Positions 1-9,686 of a stretch of 64,000 nt of DNA are shown here, piece after piece. Made by a program: the position numbers and the translations under genes. The notes under the pieces are model-generated. The model was not told where the DNA came from and made no database searches. It worked only from the letters and a program-made list of their open reading frames with translations. The stretch's first letter is position 1, and each line of letters starts with the position of its first letter. The DNA is from Bacteroidales bacterium (lineage in GTDB: Bacteria > Bacteroidota > Bacteroidia > Bacteroidales > F082): NCBI GenBank assembly GCA_016285355.1, contig JAEEQP010000013.1:1-64000 (forward strand). Reading direction: 5' to 3'.

Positions 1-2357
1 TGAGCGTGAAGTCGGAGAAGATTTGGGGTGGCAACGACACGGTGAACTATGTGGTGGATGCCTTTCGCGACACAACGGACATTGTCATTGCCGATGTGCT
101 GAAGAAGATGCCTGGCATCGAGGTGAAGGACGACGGCAAGGTGGAATACAAGGGCAGGCCCATCTCCAAGTTCTACATCGAGAACATGGACATGCTGCAA
201 GGCCGTTACAACCTCGCCACCACCAGCATCGCCGCCTCTGATGTGGCCTCGGTGCAGGTGATGGAGAATCATCAGGAGGTAAGGGCGTTGCAAAACATCC
301 AGTTTTCGGACAATGTGGCCCTTAACATCAAATTGAAGGAAAACGCCAAGGGCACTTTTGCCTTGATGGCCGACCTTGGCGCGGGTTGGGCCGACAGCCT
401 TCAATACGAAGGTGGCCTCACAGGAATGTACTTTGCGAAACGCAACCAGTTTCTTGGCACCTTGAAAGCCAACAATTCGGGCACTAACCTTGTTGACAAT
501 GAGAATGTCACGGTCTATCCGATGGCCTCGATGGTCAAGCCGAGCGCGCCAGGCATTTCGGGAGTGCGGCACACGATGAACCGCTCGCAAGGGATTACCA
601 TCAACAGTCTGCATAAACTAAAAAACGATGCGGATTTCTCATTTAACCTTCTTGTTGGCGGCGACCGCAACCGCAAGTCGAGCGAGTCGCACACGCTCTA
701 TCTCCTTCCCGACGATACCCTTAACCTCGTTGAACGAATGCAATCCTTGGAAACAGCCAGAATGCTTGAAGGCAGCATCAACTACAATCTCAACAAGGAC
801 TTGGACTATCTGAAAATCAACCTTACCGCATCGGGACACCGCAATTGGGGAGAGGGCGTGGTGGACAACGGCGACCTTATACGGCAAGAGGAAAACTACC
901 AGTCACTGTGCGCCAAGGCCAACATCCACTGGATTCGCAAGAGCCGCCGCGACCCAGAAAGTGGCATAGAGTTCAATTCCACAACGAGTTATGGTACTTT
1001 GCCCTACGGATTGCAAGTCGCGCCAGGTTGTTTCCCAGAAGCCCTCAACGACGGTGAAGATTACCCTATGACTTTACAAAACATAGTTTTTCAGTCCTTT
1101 AAGAGCGAGAATTTCCTTCGATTTCTTACCAGCGTGGTTTGGAAAAGGTTGCGCATTATGCCTTATTTCAATTTCAGTGTAGAAGAGCAGGCACTCAATT
1201 CAGACGCGCTTTGCGTCATTGCGAGGAGGAACGACGAAGCAATCCAGGGGCTCAATATGTTTTCTGGATTGCTTCGCTCCGCTCGCAATGACGACACACG
1301 AGAGAATCAGTTCAGTAATGACATCCGCTGGCATAAGTACCAACCCGCCGCAGGTGCCTATTTTACTTACGAACGTCGGCGAGTGAATGTGACGCTCGTT
1401 TTGCCCGTGCAGTTGCGTTATCTGCAATTGGACGATCGTCTTGGCAACGGTTCCGACTCACAAATCAAGGTGTTGACCCAGCCGTCGCTTTCGTTCCATT
1501 ACGACTTCAACCACAACTGGAAAGTGAGCACCAAGATTGCCACTTATAACAGCACCCCGAGTTTGCGGACGCTTTATACAGGATATATCTTGCAGAATTA
1601 CAGAACCTTGTCGCACTACGACTGCCCTTTGTCCGACACCTACGGTGCCAACGGTTCGCTGACTTTTTCGTACAAGAATGTGATGAAATATGCTTTTGGT
1701 GACTTTTCGGTGAACTACAACCGCTACCGCAACGAGGTGATGTATGCACAAAGTTTTGAGGGCAACACTATGGTCATCAATGCCGTGGAACTGCCGAGTT
1801 GGGGCGATTATCTGGATGTCTCACTATATACGGGCAAGGGATTCAGTTGGAAACGGTTGAACATCAACGCGAAATGCTCCTACGGACTGGGACGTTCGCC
1901 GCATTTGGTGCAAAACCAAGTGGCTACCTATTACAATCAAGGCTGGAACGCCAACCTGACCGCCACCATCGCCTTCACGGACTACATCTTTTTCAGCAAC
2001 AAAGGTAGTTTTAGCTGGATGACTTCCTCATTGGACGGCTTCAATGCTAACAGCCAGCCGATTGTGAGCCTCATCGACAACGCTAATTTGACCGTGGTGT
2101 TGCCTTTTGGTTTGTCCGTCACGCCTTCAGTGGAATACTATCACACTCGTTCCGAAGGCCGAACGGACAATTTCGTGCTTTTGGATTGCAGCCTCGGCTA
2201 CACTTTCCGCAAGATCAAATTCACCTTGGATGTGAACAACATCCTCAATACCGATAGTTTCATTTATTCTTATTATTCAGGGATTTACGGATATTATTCA
2301 GCTTATTCCATCCGTCCGAGAAGTGTAATGCTAACGGCGCGGTTTAAGGTGATTTGA
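1..2357 (+). CDS. TonB-dependent receptor-like outer-membrane beta-barrel protein, 5' partial
   Basis: The reading frame is open to the left edge, so the GTG at 6 is probably an internal valine and the signal peptide and N-terminal carboxypeptidase-like domain lie outside the window. The first 110 or so visible residues look like the plug region (IVIADVLKKMPGIEV, then YIENMDMLQGRY and a V-QVMENHQ segment), typical of Bacteroidetes TonB-linked receptors. The rest is alternating beta strands of an outer-membrane barrel ending in an aromatic-rich strand (MLTARFKVI). It would import a large substrate across the outer membrane with TonB energy; the substrate cannot be told. No SusD-like partner follows. 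Oddity: residues of about 400-433 are encoded by a palindromic repeat inserted in frame (see 1205-1296), with no barrel-like character. Confidence 0.85.
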   Translation, partial: SVKSEKIWGGNDTVNYVVDAFRDTTDIVIADVLKKMPGIEVKDDGKVEYKGRPISKFYIENMDMLQGRYNLATTSIAASDVASVQVMENHQEVRALQNIQFSDNVALNIKLKENAKGTFALMADLGAGWADSLQYEGGLTGMYFAKRNQFLGTLKANNSGTNLVDNENVTVYPMASMVKPSAPGISGVRHTMNRSQGITINSLHKLKNDADFSFNLLVGGDRNRKSSESHTLYLLPDDTLNLVERMQSLETARMLEGSINYNLNKDLDYLKINLTASGHRNWGEGVVDNGDLIRQEENYQSLCAKANIHWIRKSRRDPESGIEFNSTTSYGTLPYGLQVAPGCFPEALNDGEDYPMTLQNIVFQSFKSENFLRFLTSVVWKRLRIMPYFNFSVEEQALNSDALCVIARRNDEAIQGLNMFSGLLRSARNDDTRENQFSNDIRWHKYQPAAGAYFTYERRRVNVTLVLPVQLRYLQLDDRLGNGSDSQIKVLTQPSLSFHYDFNHNWKVSTKIATYNSTPSLRTLYTGYILQNYRTLSHYDCPLSDTYGANGSLTFSYKNVMKYAFGDFSVNYNRYRNEVMYAQSFEGNTMVINAVELPSWGDYLDVSLYTGKGFSWKRLNINAKCSYGLGRSPHLVQNQVATYYNQGWNANLTATIAFTDYIFFSNKGSFSWMTSSLDGFNANSQPIVSLIDNANLTVVLPFGLSVTPSVEYYHTRSEGRTDNFVLLDCSLGYTFRKIKFTLDVNNILNTDSFIYSYYSGIYGYYSAYSIRPRSVMLTARFKVI
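1205..1296. repeat. Palindromic repeat family 1, copy A, in-frame inside the receptor gene
   Basis: Two inverted arms, 1213-1247 (GCGTCATTGCGAG then ACGAAGCAATCCAG) and 1264-1293 (CTGGATTGCTTCG then GCTCGCAATGACG), flank a short loop. The same arms occur at 18372-18468 and 19594-19684, with fragments at 35941-35968 and a diverged copy at 51729-51795. Here the element is translated through without a stop (ARRNDEAIQG...LLRSARNDD). Confidence 0.85.
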
Positions 2358-2405
2358 CTCTAAAAAATGTCGTTTTTGTCTTTAAATTTTAAAATAGTTC
2401 AAACC

Positions 2406-4520
2406 ATGAAAACACGCAATCTCATTACCACATTGTTTTTGCTGCTTGCCAGTGGTCTCACCTATGGACAGGAAAACTACCTTTGGCCCATTCCTGGTAA
2501 GCAGGCCGGCGACGACATCCTTTACCGACCTCAAGACTACATCGGCGTGGCCGATGGGGTGACCCAAGCCGAGTTGAATTTTGATCGTTTAATTATTGGT
2601 GCGCCTTTGTGGACACCCGTACTTTGCCCCGTGGACGGGAAAATCACTCATGCCAGCATTGGCTATAGCAACAGTTTCAGTTGTTCCGTTGATGTATTCA
2701 ACCAACAAACGGGCAACTTTGAGCAAGATTCCCTGCTGTTCGTCGAGTGGGGGATGTCGCCGGAAAAGATTCGTTATATGAACACATGGGTTTCCATTCG
2801 CGTTTCCGACGGACGAGAGGTGCACGTGAGCGGTATGCGCCCGTTGCGGCTGTTCAAGACGGGCGAAACCGTACATCGGGGCGATGTGTTGGGCACCGTG
2901 GGCTATTATTACAAGCGCATCAAGGAGCCTTGCGTGGTGGTCAGCATCTCGAAAAACTCGCAAGCCGATGACCCGATGACGCCTTTTGGCCTAAAGACTA
3001 CTTTCATTCCGCCCAAGGCGAACAACAAGACCCAACTGACGCACGATGAGGCCGTTGCCGACCTCGACAGACTGATGGAGGCCTTCGAGGATGCCTTCCC
3101 CGGATTGTACGACTACACTCCGAAGGATGAGTTTGACGCTTTTCTCACCCGAAAGAAGGCCATGATAGGCGAAACCATTCCTATCGGTGACTTTGAAGTG
3201 ATTGTGTGCTCGGTGATTTCCAAAGTGCGCGACAGCCATACCTCCATCATTTCCGAATCGAAAGTAAAGGGCATAACTATGCCGACTTCTGTGTTGTTAG
3301 GCTGGTTCAATGATACGCTTCAGGTGTGGCGCACCGTTCCGAAATACAAAGACTATCTTGGAAAAAAAGTGGTTTCGGTGAACGGCATTCCTGCCGACTC
3401 GTTGAAAACCATTTTGTTGGAATTTGACACATCTTCCGATGGCTATGTAAAGAGTTGCGGGGATTTTATATTGCTTTTTGGAATGGACAATTATTATTGT
3501 GACCAAGTCGCGAAAGATTGCAATATCACCGTCACTTTTGCCGACGGCGAAACGAGACGTTTTGAGCAGATGGGGCGCAAAGACCCTCCTCGCAAACCGG
3601 AGTGGATGAAATACGTATATCATCATTTTCATGTGGACGAAAAAGCGCTTTTCCAATATGAGAAACTTTCGGATTCAGTGGCTTATCTCGACATCCGCAC
3701 TTTTGAACTGGATGAAATGCAAGAAGACAGTGTGAGGACAATTTTCACACAAATCATCACCGACAGCGTTCCCAACCTCATCATCGACCTGCGCGACAAC
3801 TACGGCGGTCCGCGTGAGGTGATGGAAACGATTTATTCCTACCTTGCGCAAAAGCCGTTCTGCACCTCGCTTTACCGATTCGTGAACAAGAAAGGTGGTT
3901 ACAAATGCTGGGGCAGTTGTCCTGTGGACTATGAGCAAACAGAGGTTTTCCCTGATTATGAGCTACTTGACAACGGCGAAGGCTTCGTGAAGAATGAGCT
4001 GGAATGGGTCGCGCCTGACGGTTTGGTCAACTATAAGGGACGGCTGTATGTGCTGACGAACGAGGCTTCGTTTTCGGCTTCCACGTCCTTTGCGGGCTAC
4101 GTGAAGAAGCAAAACCGAGGTGTCATCGTCGGACGCGAGACGGGTTCAGCCTACCATCAGATGAAAGCCGAGCATTTCACGCAATACATGATGCCCGCTT
4201 CCGGCATCACCGTGCAGATTCCGATGATCAAGATTGTGGCCGACACGGTGGTCAGCGAGCGTTTTCCCTACGGTCGGGGTGTGCTGCCCGACTATCCCGT
4301 CAACTTCACGCCTGAAGAACTCTCCTTCGTCCACGGCGACTCCATCCTGAACTACACCCAACAGCTCATCCGCGAGGGGAAGTATATTTATTATGTGGAG
4401 ACTGAGCCTGAAACACTTGGTATGGTTGAGGAAACAGAGAAGAGTTTCCCTTGGCTTTGGGTTGTTGTTGGCGGGGTGGTTTTACTGGGTTCTATTGGAT
4501 TTGCATTCCGAAAGCGGTAA
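2406..4520 (+). CDS. Secreted S41-family (C-terminal processing type) peptidase with M23-like N-terminal region
   Basis: About 704 residues. The start at 2406 is chosen because it opens a clear signal peptide (MKTRNLITTLFLLLASG); the ATG at 2367 only adds 13 unlikely residues. Residues of roughly 60-180 resemble a degenerate LytM/M23 fold (CPVDGKITHASIG, then GDVLGTVGYYY) without an obvious full zinc ligand set. Residues of about 220-660 match S41 peptidases: a helical N-part, a short PDZ-like section (GKKVVSVNGIPADSL), then the catalytic part with LIIDLRDNYGG and the nucleophile region NEASFSAS. A hydrophobic segment near the C-terminus followed by FRKR could anchor the protein in the membrane. 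It probably degrades peptides in the envelope. Known for the family: Ser-Lys type catalysis. Substrate is unknown. Confidence 0.8.
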   Translation: MKTRNLITTLFLLLASGLTYGQENYLWPIPGKQAGDDILYRPQDYIGVADGVTQAELNFDRLIIGAPLWTPVLCPVDGKITHASIGYSNSFSCSVDVFNQQTGNFEQDSLLFVEWGMSPEKIRYMNTWVSIRVSDGREVHVSGMRPLRLFKTGETVHRGDVLGTVGYYYKRIKEPCVVVSISKNSQADDPMTPFGLKTTFIPPKANNKTQLTHDEAVADLDRLMEAFEDAFPGLYDYTPKDEFDAFLTRKKAMIGETIPIGDFEVIVCSVISKVRDSHTSIISESKVKGITMPTSVLLGWFNDTLQVWRTVPKYKDYLGKKVVSVNGIPADSLKTILLEFDTSSDGYVKSCGDFILLFGMDNYYCDQVAKDCNITVTFADGETRRFEQMGRKDPPRKPEWMKYVYHHFHVDEKALFQYEKLSDSVAYLDIRTFELDEMQEDSVRTIFTQIITDSVPNLIIDLRDNYGGPREVMETIYSYLAQKPFCTSLYRFVNKKGGYKCWGSCPVDYEQTEVFPDYELLDNGEGFVKNELEWVAPDGLVNYKGRLYVLTNEASFSASTSFAGYVKKQNRGVIVGRETGSAYHQMKAEHFTQYMMPASGITVQIPMIKIVADTVVSERFPYGRGVLPDYPVNFTPEELSFVHGDSILNYTQQLIREGKYIYYVETEPETLGMVEETEKSFPWLWVVVGGVVLLGSIGFAFRKR

Positions 4521-4595
4521 AACTGGGATTTGAGTATCCAAAACAACCAAAACGACGACACTATCACCAACCAACGCGTGGTCATTAACCATTGA
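4521..4595 (+). pseudogene. Remnant of a T9SS sorting-domain tail
   Basis: Directly after the stop of the S41 gene, and in the same frame, the sequence reads on to another stop and encodes NDDTITNQRVVINH. This closely matches the last residues of the next gene (NDGTTTNQRVVVRH, ending at 7048). There is no start or upstream domain. It looks like the leftover 3' end of a deleted or recombined T9SS cargo gene. Confidence 0.6.
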
Positions 4596-4622
4596 TTCAT
4601 TATTATTTTTCCATGAATTGGC

Positions 4623-4650
4623 TTGACTTCCAAAAATGTTCTTATTTTTG
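4623..4650 (+). promoter_or_regulatory. Bacteroidetes-type promoter for the T9SS cargo gene
   Basis: TTGACTT at 4623-4629 and TATTTTTG at 4643-4650 fit the -33/-7 consensus (TTTG, TAnnTTTG). The expected start of transcription is about 35 bases before the ATG at 4691. Confidence 0.65.
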
Positions 4651-4690
4651 CAGCGAAAAATAATTCTAATCATCTTTAAATCTAATCACT

Positions 4691-7048
4691 ATGAAGAAAA
4701 CCCTACTTTTTGCATTCGCCTTGCTGTTTGCAACGGCAATGATGGCACAAAACCGTGCGGTTTTGCTGCAAGAATCCTTTGACGGTGCTTCGATGCCCGC
4801 TGGCTGGTCCATCGACGCACAACCTAACAACTGGTCAGTCTCGGCTACCAACAATGCCGGTGGAGAGGCCAACGAGATGCATCTCGCTTGGAGCCCCCAA
4901 TTCAACGGCATGACGCGTCTGGTTAGCCCCGCTGTCGACATGACAGGCATTACCAGTGCTGTATTCTCCTTTAAGCACGCCTTAGACAACTACTCAGGTG
5001 CCAACACCATTGGCATCGCCACCACATCCGATGGCGGCTCCACTTGGAATCAGGCTTGGACTCAAAGCTACAGCACCAGTGGCGTGTGGACGGTGAGCCA
5101 AGAAATCAGCACGCCCGACCTGGGTCAGGCCAATGTGCAGTTCTGCATCTTCTTCAACGGCAGCAGCTACAACATCAACGACTGGTTCTTCGACGACATC
5201 ATGGTCTTCACCCTCGAAAACCTTGACCTTGCCGTCACTTCGGTCACGCTTCCCGATTTCGTCGGCAGCGGCGAGACTTCGTTTGGCATCAATGTGTTCA
5301 ACTTCGGTGCCACCACTGTGACTTCCATTGAAGCTACATACGAAGTGGAAGGCATGGACGCCGTCACTGAGACCTTCTCGGTCAACATTCCCTCTTTAGG
5401 TAATGCGACCTTGAACTTCAACACCACAACCATCATGGTCCCTGGTAGCTACAACGTTGTTTACACCCTCAATTTGGTCAACGGACAACAAGACGACGTG
5501 GCCGACAACAACACCTTGGAGAAATCCGTCTCCGTGGCCATCGGTGCCGCCGAGAAGATCCCGATGATTGAGCACTTCTCGTCTTCGACCTGCGGCCCCT
5601 GCGTGAGTGTCAACACCGCCATGCTGAACTTCTGCAACAACAATCCTGGCCGTTTCACCTACACCAAGTACCAGATGAACTGGCCCGGCAGCGGTGACCC
5701 CTACTATACTGAAGAAGGTGGCGTGCGCCGCAATTATTATGGCGTCAACGCTGTCCCGCAATGCTTCTTGGACGGTGAAGACCAAGGCTATGCCGCTATC
5801 ACACAAACTGTCTTTGACGAACACGCTGAGAGAACAGCCTTCATGGATGTCCGTGGTTCCTTCTCGGTGAGTGGCAACACCATCTCCGTCAAGGCTGACA
5901 TCATGCCTTACATCGATGCCGATGCTCGTGTGTTCATTTCCGTGAACGAAAAGGAAACCCACGGCAATGTGGGCAGCAATGGCGAGACCTCGTTCCACCA
6001 TGTCTTCATGAAGATGTTGCCCGATGCCCAAGGCACTTCTATCAATTTCACTTCTTGCGAAAACCAACATCTGGAATTCACCCAAGACATGTCGGGAACC
6101 AACGTCGAAGAAATGAGCGACCTTGAAGTCTCCATCTGGGTGCAGAACTACAACACCAAGGAGCTGTTCAACAGCCATTTCGCTTACGAATACACTGAGG
6201 TGCATCCTTATCCTGTTGAAAACCTCACCGTGATAGATGAAGCCCCATTAAAGGGTACGATGTATGCCGTGTGGGATGCTCCTGCCAATGGCAATCCTAT
6301 CGGATATGATGTTTATGTCAACAATGTATTGGTGGCCGAGAACATCACAGAACCCAATTATAGTTTTGAAAGCCAGCCTGATGTGTTCTATGTGGTGGGT
6401 GTGGTCGCCAATTATGAAGGTGGCATGAGTTCGGTGAAGGTGATGGCCAGTGCTTCAAGCACTTTGCAGGATATGGGATTGTTTATCCCCGGCTCACCAT
6501 ACGTTTATTTGACGGTCGCTGAACCCGAAGCCGATGTCTATGTGACCAATGGTAATTACGCCTCACATACGCCTATCGAGATTACTGCCATCACTGAAAC
6601 CAATGCTTCGGGCGATATGTATGTGCTTATCGACCCCATAGTCTTGCTTCCTTATACGTTAGTTGAAGGAGAAGAATTCCATTTTATTATATACCCCAAC
6701 TTGCCCGTTGGCAGAAGTGTGGCAGAAACCCTTGTTAAGGTGGAATCCAATGGCGGAGAGGTGGTATTTAATGTTACCGTTGACGGTGAACTGCTGAAAG
6801 TCACCGAGCTTTCATCGACGGCCAAAGTCTATCCCAACCCCGCCAACGACCAAGTGCGCATCGAGTCAGCCAACAGCATCGAGAGCGTGATGGTGTACAA
6901 CATGATGGGTGTTTTGGTGGAGACCATTCCCGCCAACAGCATGATTGTCAACGTGAACCTGAGCCAATACAGCAACGGTGTTTACTTCTTCAACATCCGT
7001 CAAAACGACGGCACCACTACCAACCAGCGCGTGGTCGTCAGACATTGA
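4691..7048 (+). CDS. Large T9SS cargo protein: choice-of-anchor J, Omp28-like thioredoxin fold, type A sorting domain
   Basis: 785 residues with a signal peptide ending AMMAQ. Residues of about 25-180 resemble a choice-of-anchor J (cleaved adhesin) domain: ESFDGASMPAGW at the start and DWFFDDIMVF at the end. A CARDB-like beta domain follows (DLAVTSVTLPDF). From about 290 a thioredoxin-like Omp28 region carries IEHFSSSTCGPCVSVN with a CxxC motif. The last 75 residues are a T9SS type A sorting domain (KVYPNPANDQVRIES to the end), so the protein is exported across the outer membrane and its tail removed on attachment. Role is likely adhesion or a surface redox or binding function. It has its own promoter and is closed by a hairpin terminator. 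Confidence 0.87.
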   Translation: MKKTLLFAFALLFATAMMAQNRAVLLQESFDGASMPAGWSIDAQPNNWSVSATNNAGGEANEMHLAWSPQFNGMTRLVSPAVDMTGITSAVFSFKHALDNYSGANTIGIATTSDGGSTWNQAWTQSYSTSGVWTVSQEISTPDLGQANVQFCIFFNGSSYNINDWFFDDIMVFTLENLDLAVTSVTLPDFVGSGETSFGINVFNFGATTVTSIEATYEVEGMDAVTETFSVNIPSLGNATLNFNTTTIMVPGSYNVVYTLNLVNGQQDDVADNNTLEKSVSVAIGAAEKIPMIEHFSSSTCGPCVSVNTAMLNFCNNNPGRFTYTKYQMNWPGSGDPYYTEEGGVRRNYYGVNAVPQCFLDGEDQGYAAITQTVFDEHAERTAFMDVRGSFSVSGNTISVKADIMPYIDADARVFISVNEKETHGNVGSNGETSFHHVFMKMLPDAQGTSINFTSCENQHLEFTQDMSGTNVEEMSDLEVSIWVQNYNTKELFNSHFAYEYTEVHPYPVENLTVIDEAPLKGTMYAVWDAPANGNPIGYDVYVNNVLVAENITEPNYSFESQPDVFYVVGVVANYEGGMSSVKVMASASSTLQDMGLFIPGSPYVYLTVAEPEADVYVTNGNYASHTPIEITAITETNASGDMYVLIDPIVLLPYTLVEGEEFHFIIYPNLPVGRSVAETLVKVESNGGEVVFNVTVDGELLKVTELSSTAKVYPNPANDQVRIESANSIESVMVYNMMGVLVETIPANSMIVNVNLSQYSNGVYFFNIRQNDGTTTNQRVVVRH

Positions 7049-7078
7049 TGCAAGTTGAAGTTGTTTCCTAACAACACG

Positions 7079-7115
7079 AAAGGAACCCCGACGATTCGAG
7101 GTTCCTTTCTTTTTT
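7079..7115. terminator. Bidirectional rho-independent terminator
   Basis: AAAGGAACC (7079-7087) pairs with GGTTCCTTT (7100-7108), followed by a T run on the plus strand and preceded by A-rich sequence for the minus strand. It separates the convergent T9SS protein and ornithine carbamoyltransferase genes. Confidence 0.85.
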
Positions 7116-7134
7116 GATGCTATTGGACTTGTAA

Positions 7135-8136
7135 TCAGTCGCCCAGCGTGGCCACCATGACGGCCTTGATGGTGTGCATACGGTTCTCGGCCTCGTCGAA
7201 GACGATGCTGTTCGTGCTCTCGAACACATCCTCGGTGACTTCGATGCCGTTCAAGCCAAATTGCTTGTTGACGTCGCGACCCACTTGGGTCTCGAGGTTG
7301 TGGTAAGCCGGCAGGCAGTGCATGAACTTGCAGTTCGGGTTGCCGGTCATTTCCATCATCTCCTTGTTGACTTGGTAAGGCATGAGCAGGTCGATGCGCT
7401 GCTTCCAGACCTCGGCGGGTTCGCCCATGGATACCCAAACGTCGGTGTAGAGGAAGTCGCAGCCCTTGACGCCCTTCTTCACGTCGTCGGTCACGGTCAC
7501 TTTAGCGCCGGTTTCCTTGGCGATTTCCTTGCAGGTGTCGATGAGTTCCTTGTTAGGTTGCAGTTCCTTAGGAGCCACGATGCGGACATCCATGCCCATC
7601 TTGGCACCACCCACCATCAGCGAGTTGCCCATGTTGAAGCGGGCGTCACCGCAATAGGCGAAGGTCACTTGGTTGAGAGGCTTGTCGGTGTGTTCCATCA
7701 TGGTGAGGAAGTCGGCGAGGATTTGGGTGGGGTGGAACTCGTTGGTGAGGCCGTTCCACACCGGCACACCAGCGTATTTGGCCAGTTCTTCAACGATGTC
7801 CTGACCGAAGCCACGGTACTCGATGCCGTCGAACATACGACCCAAAACGCGGGCGGTGTCCTTCATCGATTCCTTGATGCCGATCTGTGAGCCAGTGGGG
7901 CCGAGATAGGTGACGTGAGCACCTTGGTCCTTAGCGGCGACTTCAAAAGCGCAGCGAGTGCGGGTCGAGGTCTTTTCGAAGATCAGGGCGATGTTCTTGC
8001 CCGTCAAACGAGGTTGTTCGGTGCCTGCATACTTGGCAGCCTTCAGGTCGGCGGCCAGCTTCAGGAAAAATCTGATTTCTTCCGGAGTGAAGTCCAACAA
8101 CTTCAGGAAGTTTCTGTTTCTGAGGTTAAATGCCAT
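7135..8136 (-). CDS. argF: Ornithine carbamoyltransferase
   Basis: 333 residues, normal length for the catalytic trimer-forming enzyme that makes citrulline from ornithine and carbamoyl phosphate (EC 2.1.3.3), or runs the reverse in the arginine deiminase pathway. The carbamoyl-phosphate loop is STRTR at residues 57-61, and the ornithine-side motif HCLP is at residues 273-276. [13 protein letters not shown] is also typical. The gene stands alone: no arginine deiminase, carbamate kinase or other arg gene is adjacent, so biosynthetic versus catabolic use cannot be decided here. It could be named argF or argI/arcB. Confidence 0.93.
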   Translation of the reverse strand: MAFNLRNRNFLKLLDFTPEEIRFFLKLAADLKAAKYAGTEQPRLTGKNIALIFEKTSTRTRCAFEVAAKDQGAHVTYLGPTGSQIGIKESMKDTARVLGRMFDGIEYRGFGQDIVEELAKYAGVPVWNGLTNEFHPTQILADFLTMMEHTDKPLNQVTFAYCGDARFNMGNSLMVGGAKMGMDVRIVAPKELQPNKELIDTCKEIAKETGAKVTVTDDVKKGVKGCDFLYTDVWVSMGEPAEVWKQRIDLLMPYQVNKEMMEMTGNPNCKFMHCLPAYHNLETQVGRDVNKQFGLNGIEVTEDVFESTNSIVFDEAENRMHTIKAVMVATLGD

Positions 8137-8190
8137 TTTTCTTGGATTTAAAATTTAATATTTGAAAATTTAAAGATTCAAGATTCTTCT

Positions 8191-8290
8191 GACTATGGCT
8201 GATGGCTTATGGCCTATGACAGCTTTTACGAAAATTTGAAGTTTTATTCTTGTTAAAGCTGCCATGAGCCATTGGCTATAGGTCATAGTC
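8191..8290. repeat. Imperfect 100-bp inverted repeat
   Basis: GACTATGGCTGATGGC and CCTATGACAGCTTT at the left are mirrored by AAAGCTGCCATGAGCC and TAGGTCATAGTC at the right. It fills the gap between argF and creD and is unrelated to the other palindromes. No coding content is seen. Confidence 0.7.
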
Positions 8291-8307
8291 ACAAAAACGC
8301 GGCAAAA

Positions 8308-9609
8308 TTAGTCTTTTTTCTTGTACCAATCAATCTTTTGTGTCGCAAACATGGCAATTCCTAGAATTATAAAGAGACCGACACTTCCCACAAGCAGGGC
8401 GTAACTCTCCAACTGCAACAAAACATAGACAAAAGCATAGAGCACTGTTAGTAGGAGGCCGATGCCCAAGGCTGTTTTTTTGTCTTTTGCAATCGAAGCC
8501 ATAAACACGACAATCATCCCGATGGTCATCACGCTGGCGATGAGATAGGAAAGCCCGAAATTGATATGCTCGGAAAACGACAGCAAAAGGGTGTAGAAAA
8601 TGATGAGCGCGATACCTATGAGGAGATACTGCACAGGATGGATGGGCGTGGACTTGCGCATTTCCACAAAAAACACCGCCGCAAAGGTGAGCAGGATGAT
8701 GAGGAAAGCATACTTGATGGCGCGGTCGGTTTGCTGATATTGCTCTACTGGGACTTTCAAATTGACACCAAATGTGGAAGATGAAAGTTGTCGATGGTTA
8801 TCGCTGTTGCGTGAAAAAAACTGCGGGTAGTCGCGGTTGATGGCCAACACTTTCCATGAGGCTTGAAAGCCGTTGTCGTTCACTTCTCGTTCATCAGGTA
8901 AGTAATAGCCATTGAAACTTGGTGTAGTACAGTCGGAATTCAAATTAACAACGGTGGTTTGCCCTAATGGTGCAAACATCAGATTGCCAGAGCCTTTGAA
9001 AGGAACGGTTACAGCAAAGTCGAGAGTTTTGCCTTCCAAGAGACAAGATAAATCAATGGGACAAGAGAGGCCGTTCCAATACTCCCCACAGGCTTCCATA
9101 TCGTATTTTACTCCGTCCAAGTTGAACGTCACATTATCGCGCAATCCTCTTAAATTCGTGATGTCAATAATGATGCGAGCTTCTTCGAAATGCCAGATTT
9201 TGTTGTGCTGGTTCTTGTCGAAATCCTTGGGCAACTTGAATTGTCCCGTGAGGTCAAGTTCGGTTTCATAGGTTGTGAAATCATAAATGCCCCGCTTCAA
9301 TGCTTTGGTGCTTACATTGCCTTTCACGTCCAATTGCTCGGGCAGCAAAATCATCGCATGACGTTCCATGGAGGCATTCCAAGAATAGGTTACCTCGATG
9401 AAAGGTCCAGTCAATGTTTGGCTACCGCCCCATTTTTCGAACACTTCATTTTCAGCACTTCTCTCGGTGCCTTGCCTTTCTGAAACCAAGTTCTGAATCA
9501 AGGCTTGAGGAATGAGAAAAGCAACGCACATTCCTGCAATGAGCAAGAGCTTCAACCCCGGGCGGGCTTTCTTTTCGTTGTTCTTGTTGTTTTCTTTTGT
9601 TGTTTCCAT
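8308..9609 (-). CDS. creD: Inner membrane protein CreD family
   Basis: 433 residues. An N-terminal membrane segment (LLLIAGMCVAFLIPQALI) is followed by VSERQGTERSAENEVFEKWG, the standard opening of CreD. A long periplasmic beta-rich domain spans about 60-300, and the C-terminal 130 residues hold a run of membrane helices. CreD is linked to envelope integrity and beta-lactam or colicin response in other bacteria; its biochemical role is not known. It is the last gene of a minus-strand unit 10592 to 8308 with a winged-helix regulator and a small membrane protein, an order common in Bacteroidetes. Confidence 0.9.
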   Translation of the reverse strand: METTKENNKNNEKKARPGLKLLLIAGMCVAFLIPQALIQNLVSERQGTERSAENEVFEKWGGSQTLTGPFIEVTYSWNASMERHAMILLPEQLDVKGNVSTKALKRGIYDFTTYETELDLTGQFKLPKDFDKNQHNKIWHFEEARIIIDITNLRGLRDNVTFNLDGVKYDMEACGEYWNGLSCPIDLSCLLEGKTLDFAVTVPFKGSGNLMFAPLGQTTVVNLNSDCTTPSFNGYYLPDEREVNDNGFQASWKVLAINRDYPQFFSRNSDNHRQLSSSTFGVNLKVPVEQYQQTDRAIKYAFLIILLTFAAVFFVEMRKSTPIHPVQYLLIGIALIIFYTLLLSFSEHINFGLSYLIASVMTIGMIVVFMASIAKDKKTALGIGLLLTVLYAFVYVLLQLESYALLVGSVGLFIILGIAMFATQKIDWYKKKD

Positions 9610-9686
9610 GATGTTTAGTTTTAATTGTTTATGATTTTAAAAGAACTTTGAATTTCAAAGTGGATAGGGCAAAAAAAAGAAATAGG

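Noticed and set aside
1..20. GTG at 6 as a true start of the receptor gene
   Set aside because: No signal peptide follows and the plug domain would be cut; the frame is open to the window edge.
5396..6205. Long antisense open frame under the T9SS cargo gene
   Set aside because: Overlaps a gene with clear signal peptide and domains; it has no promoter, no family and composition of a shadow frame.
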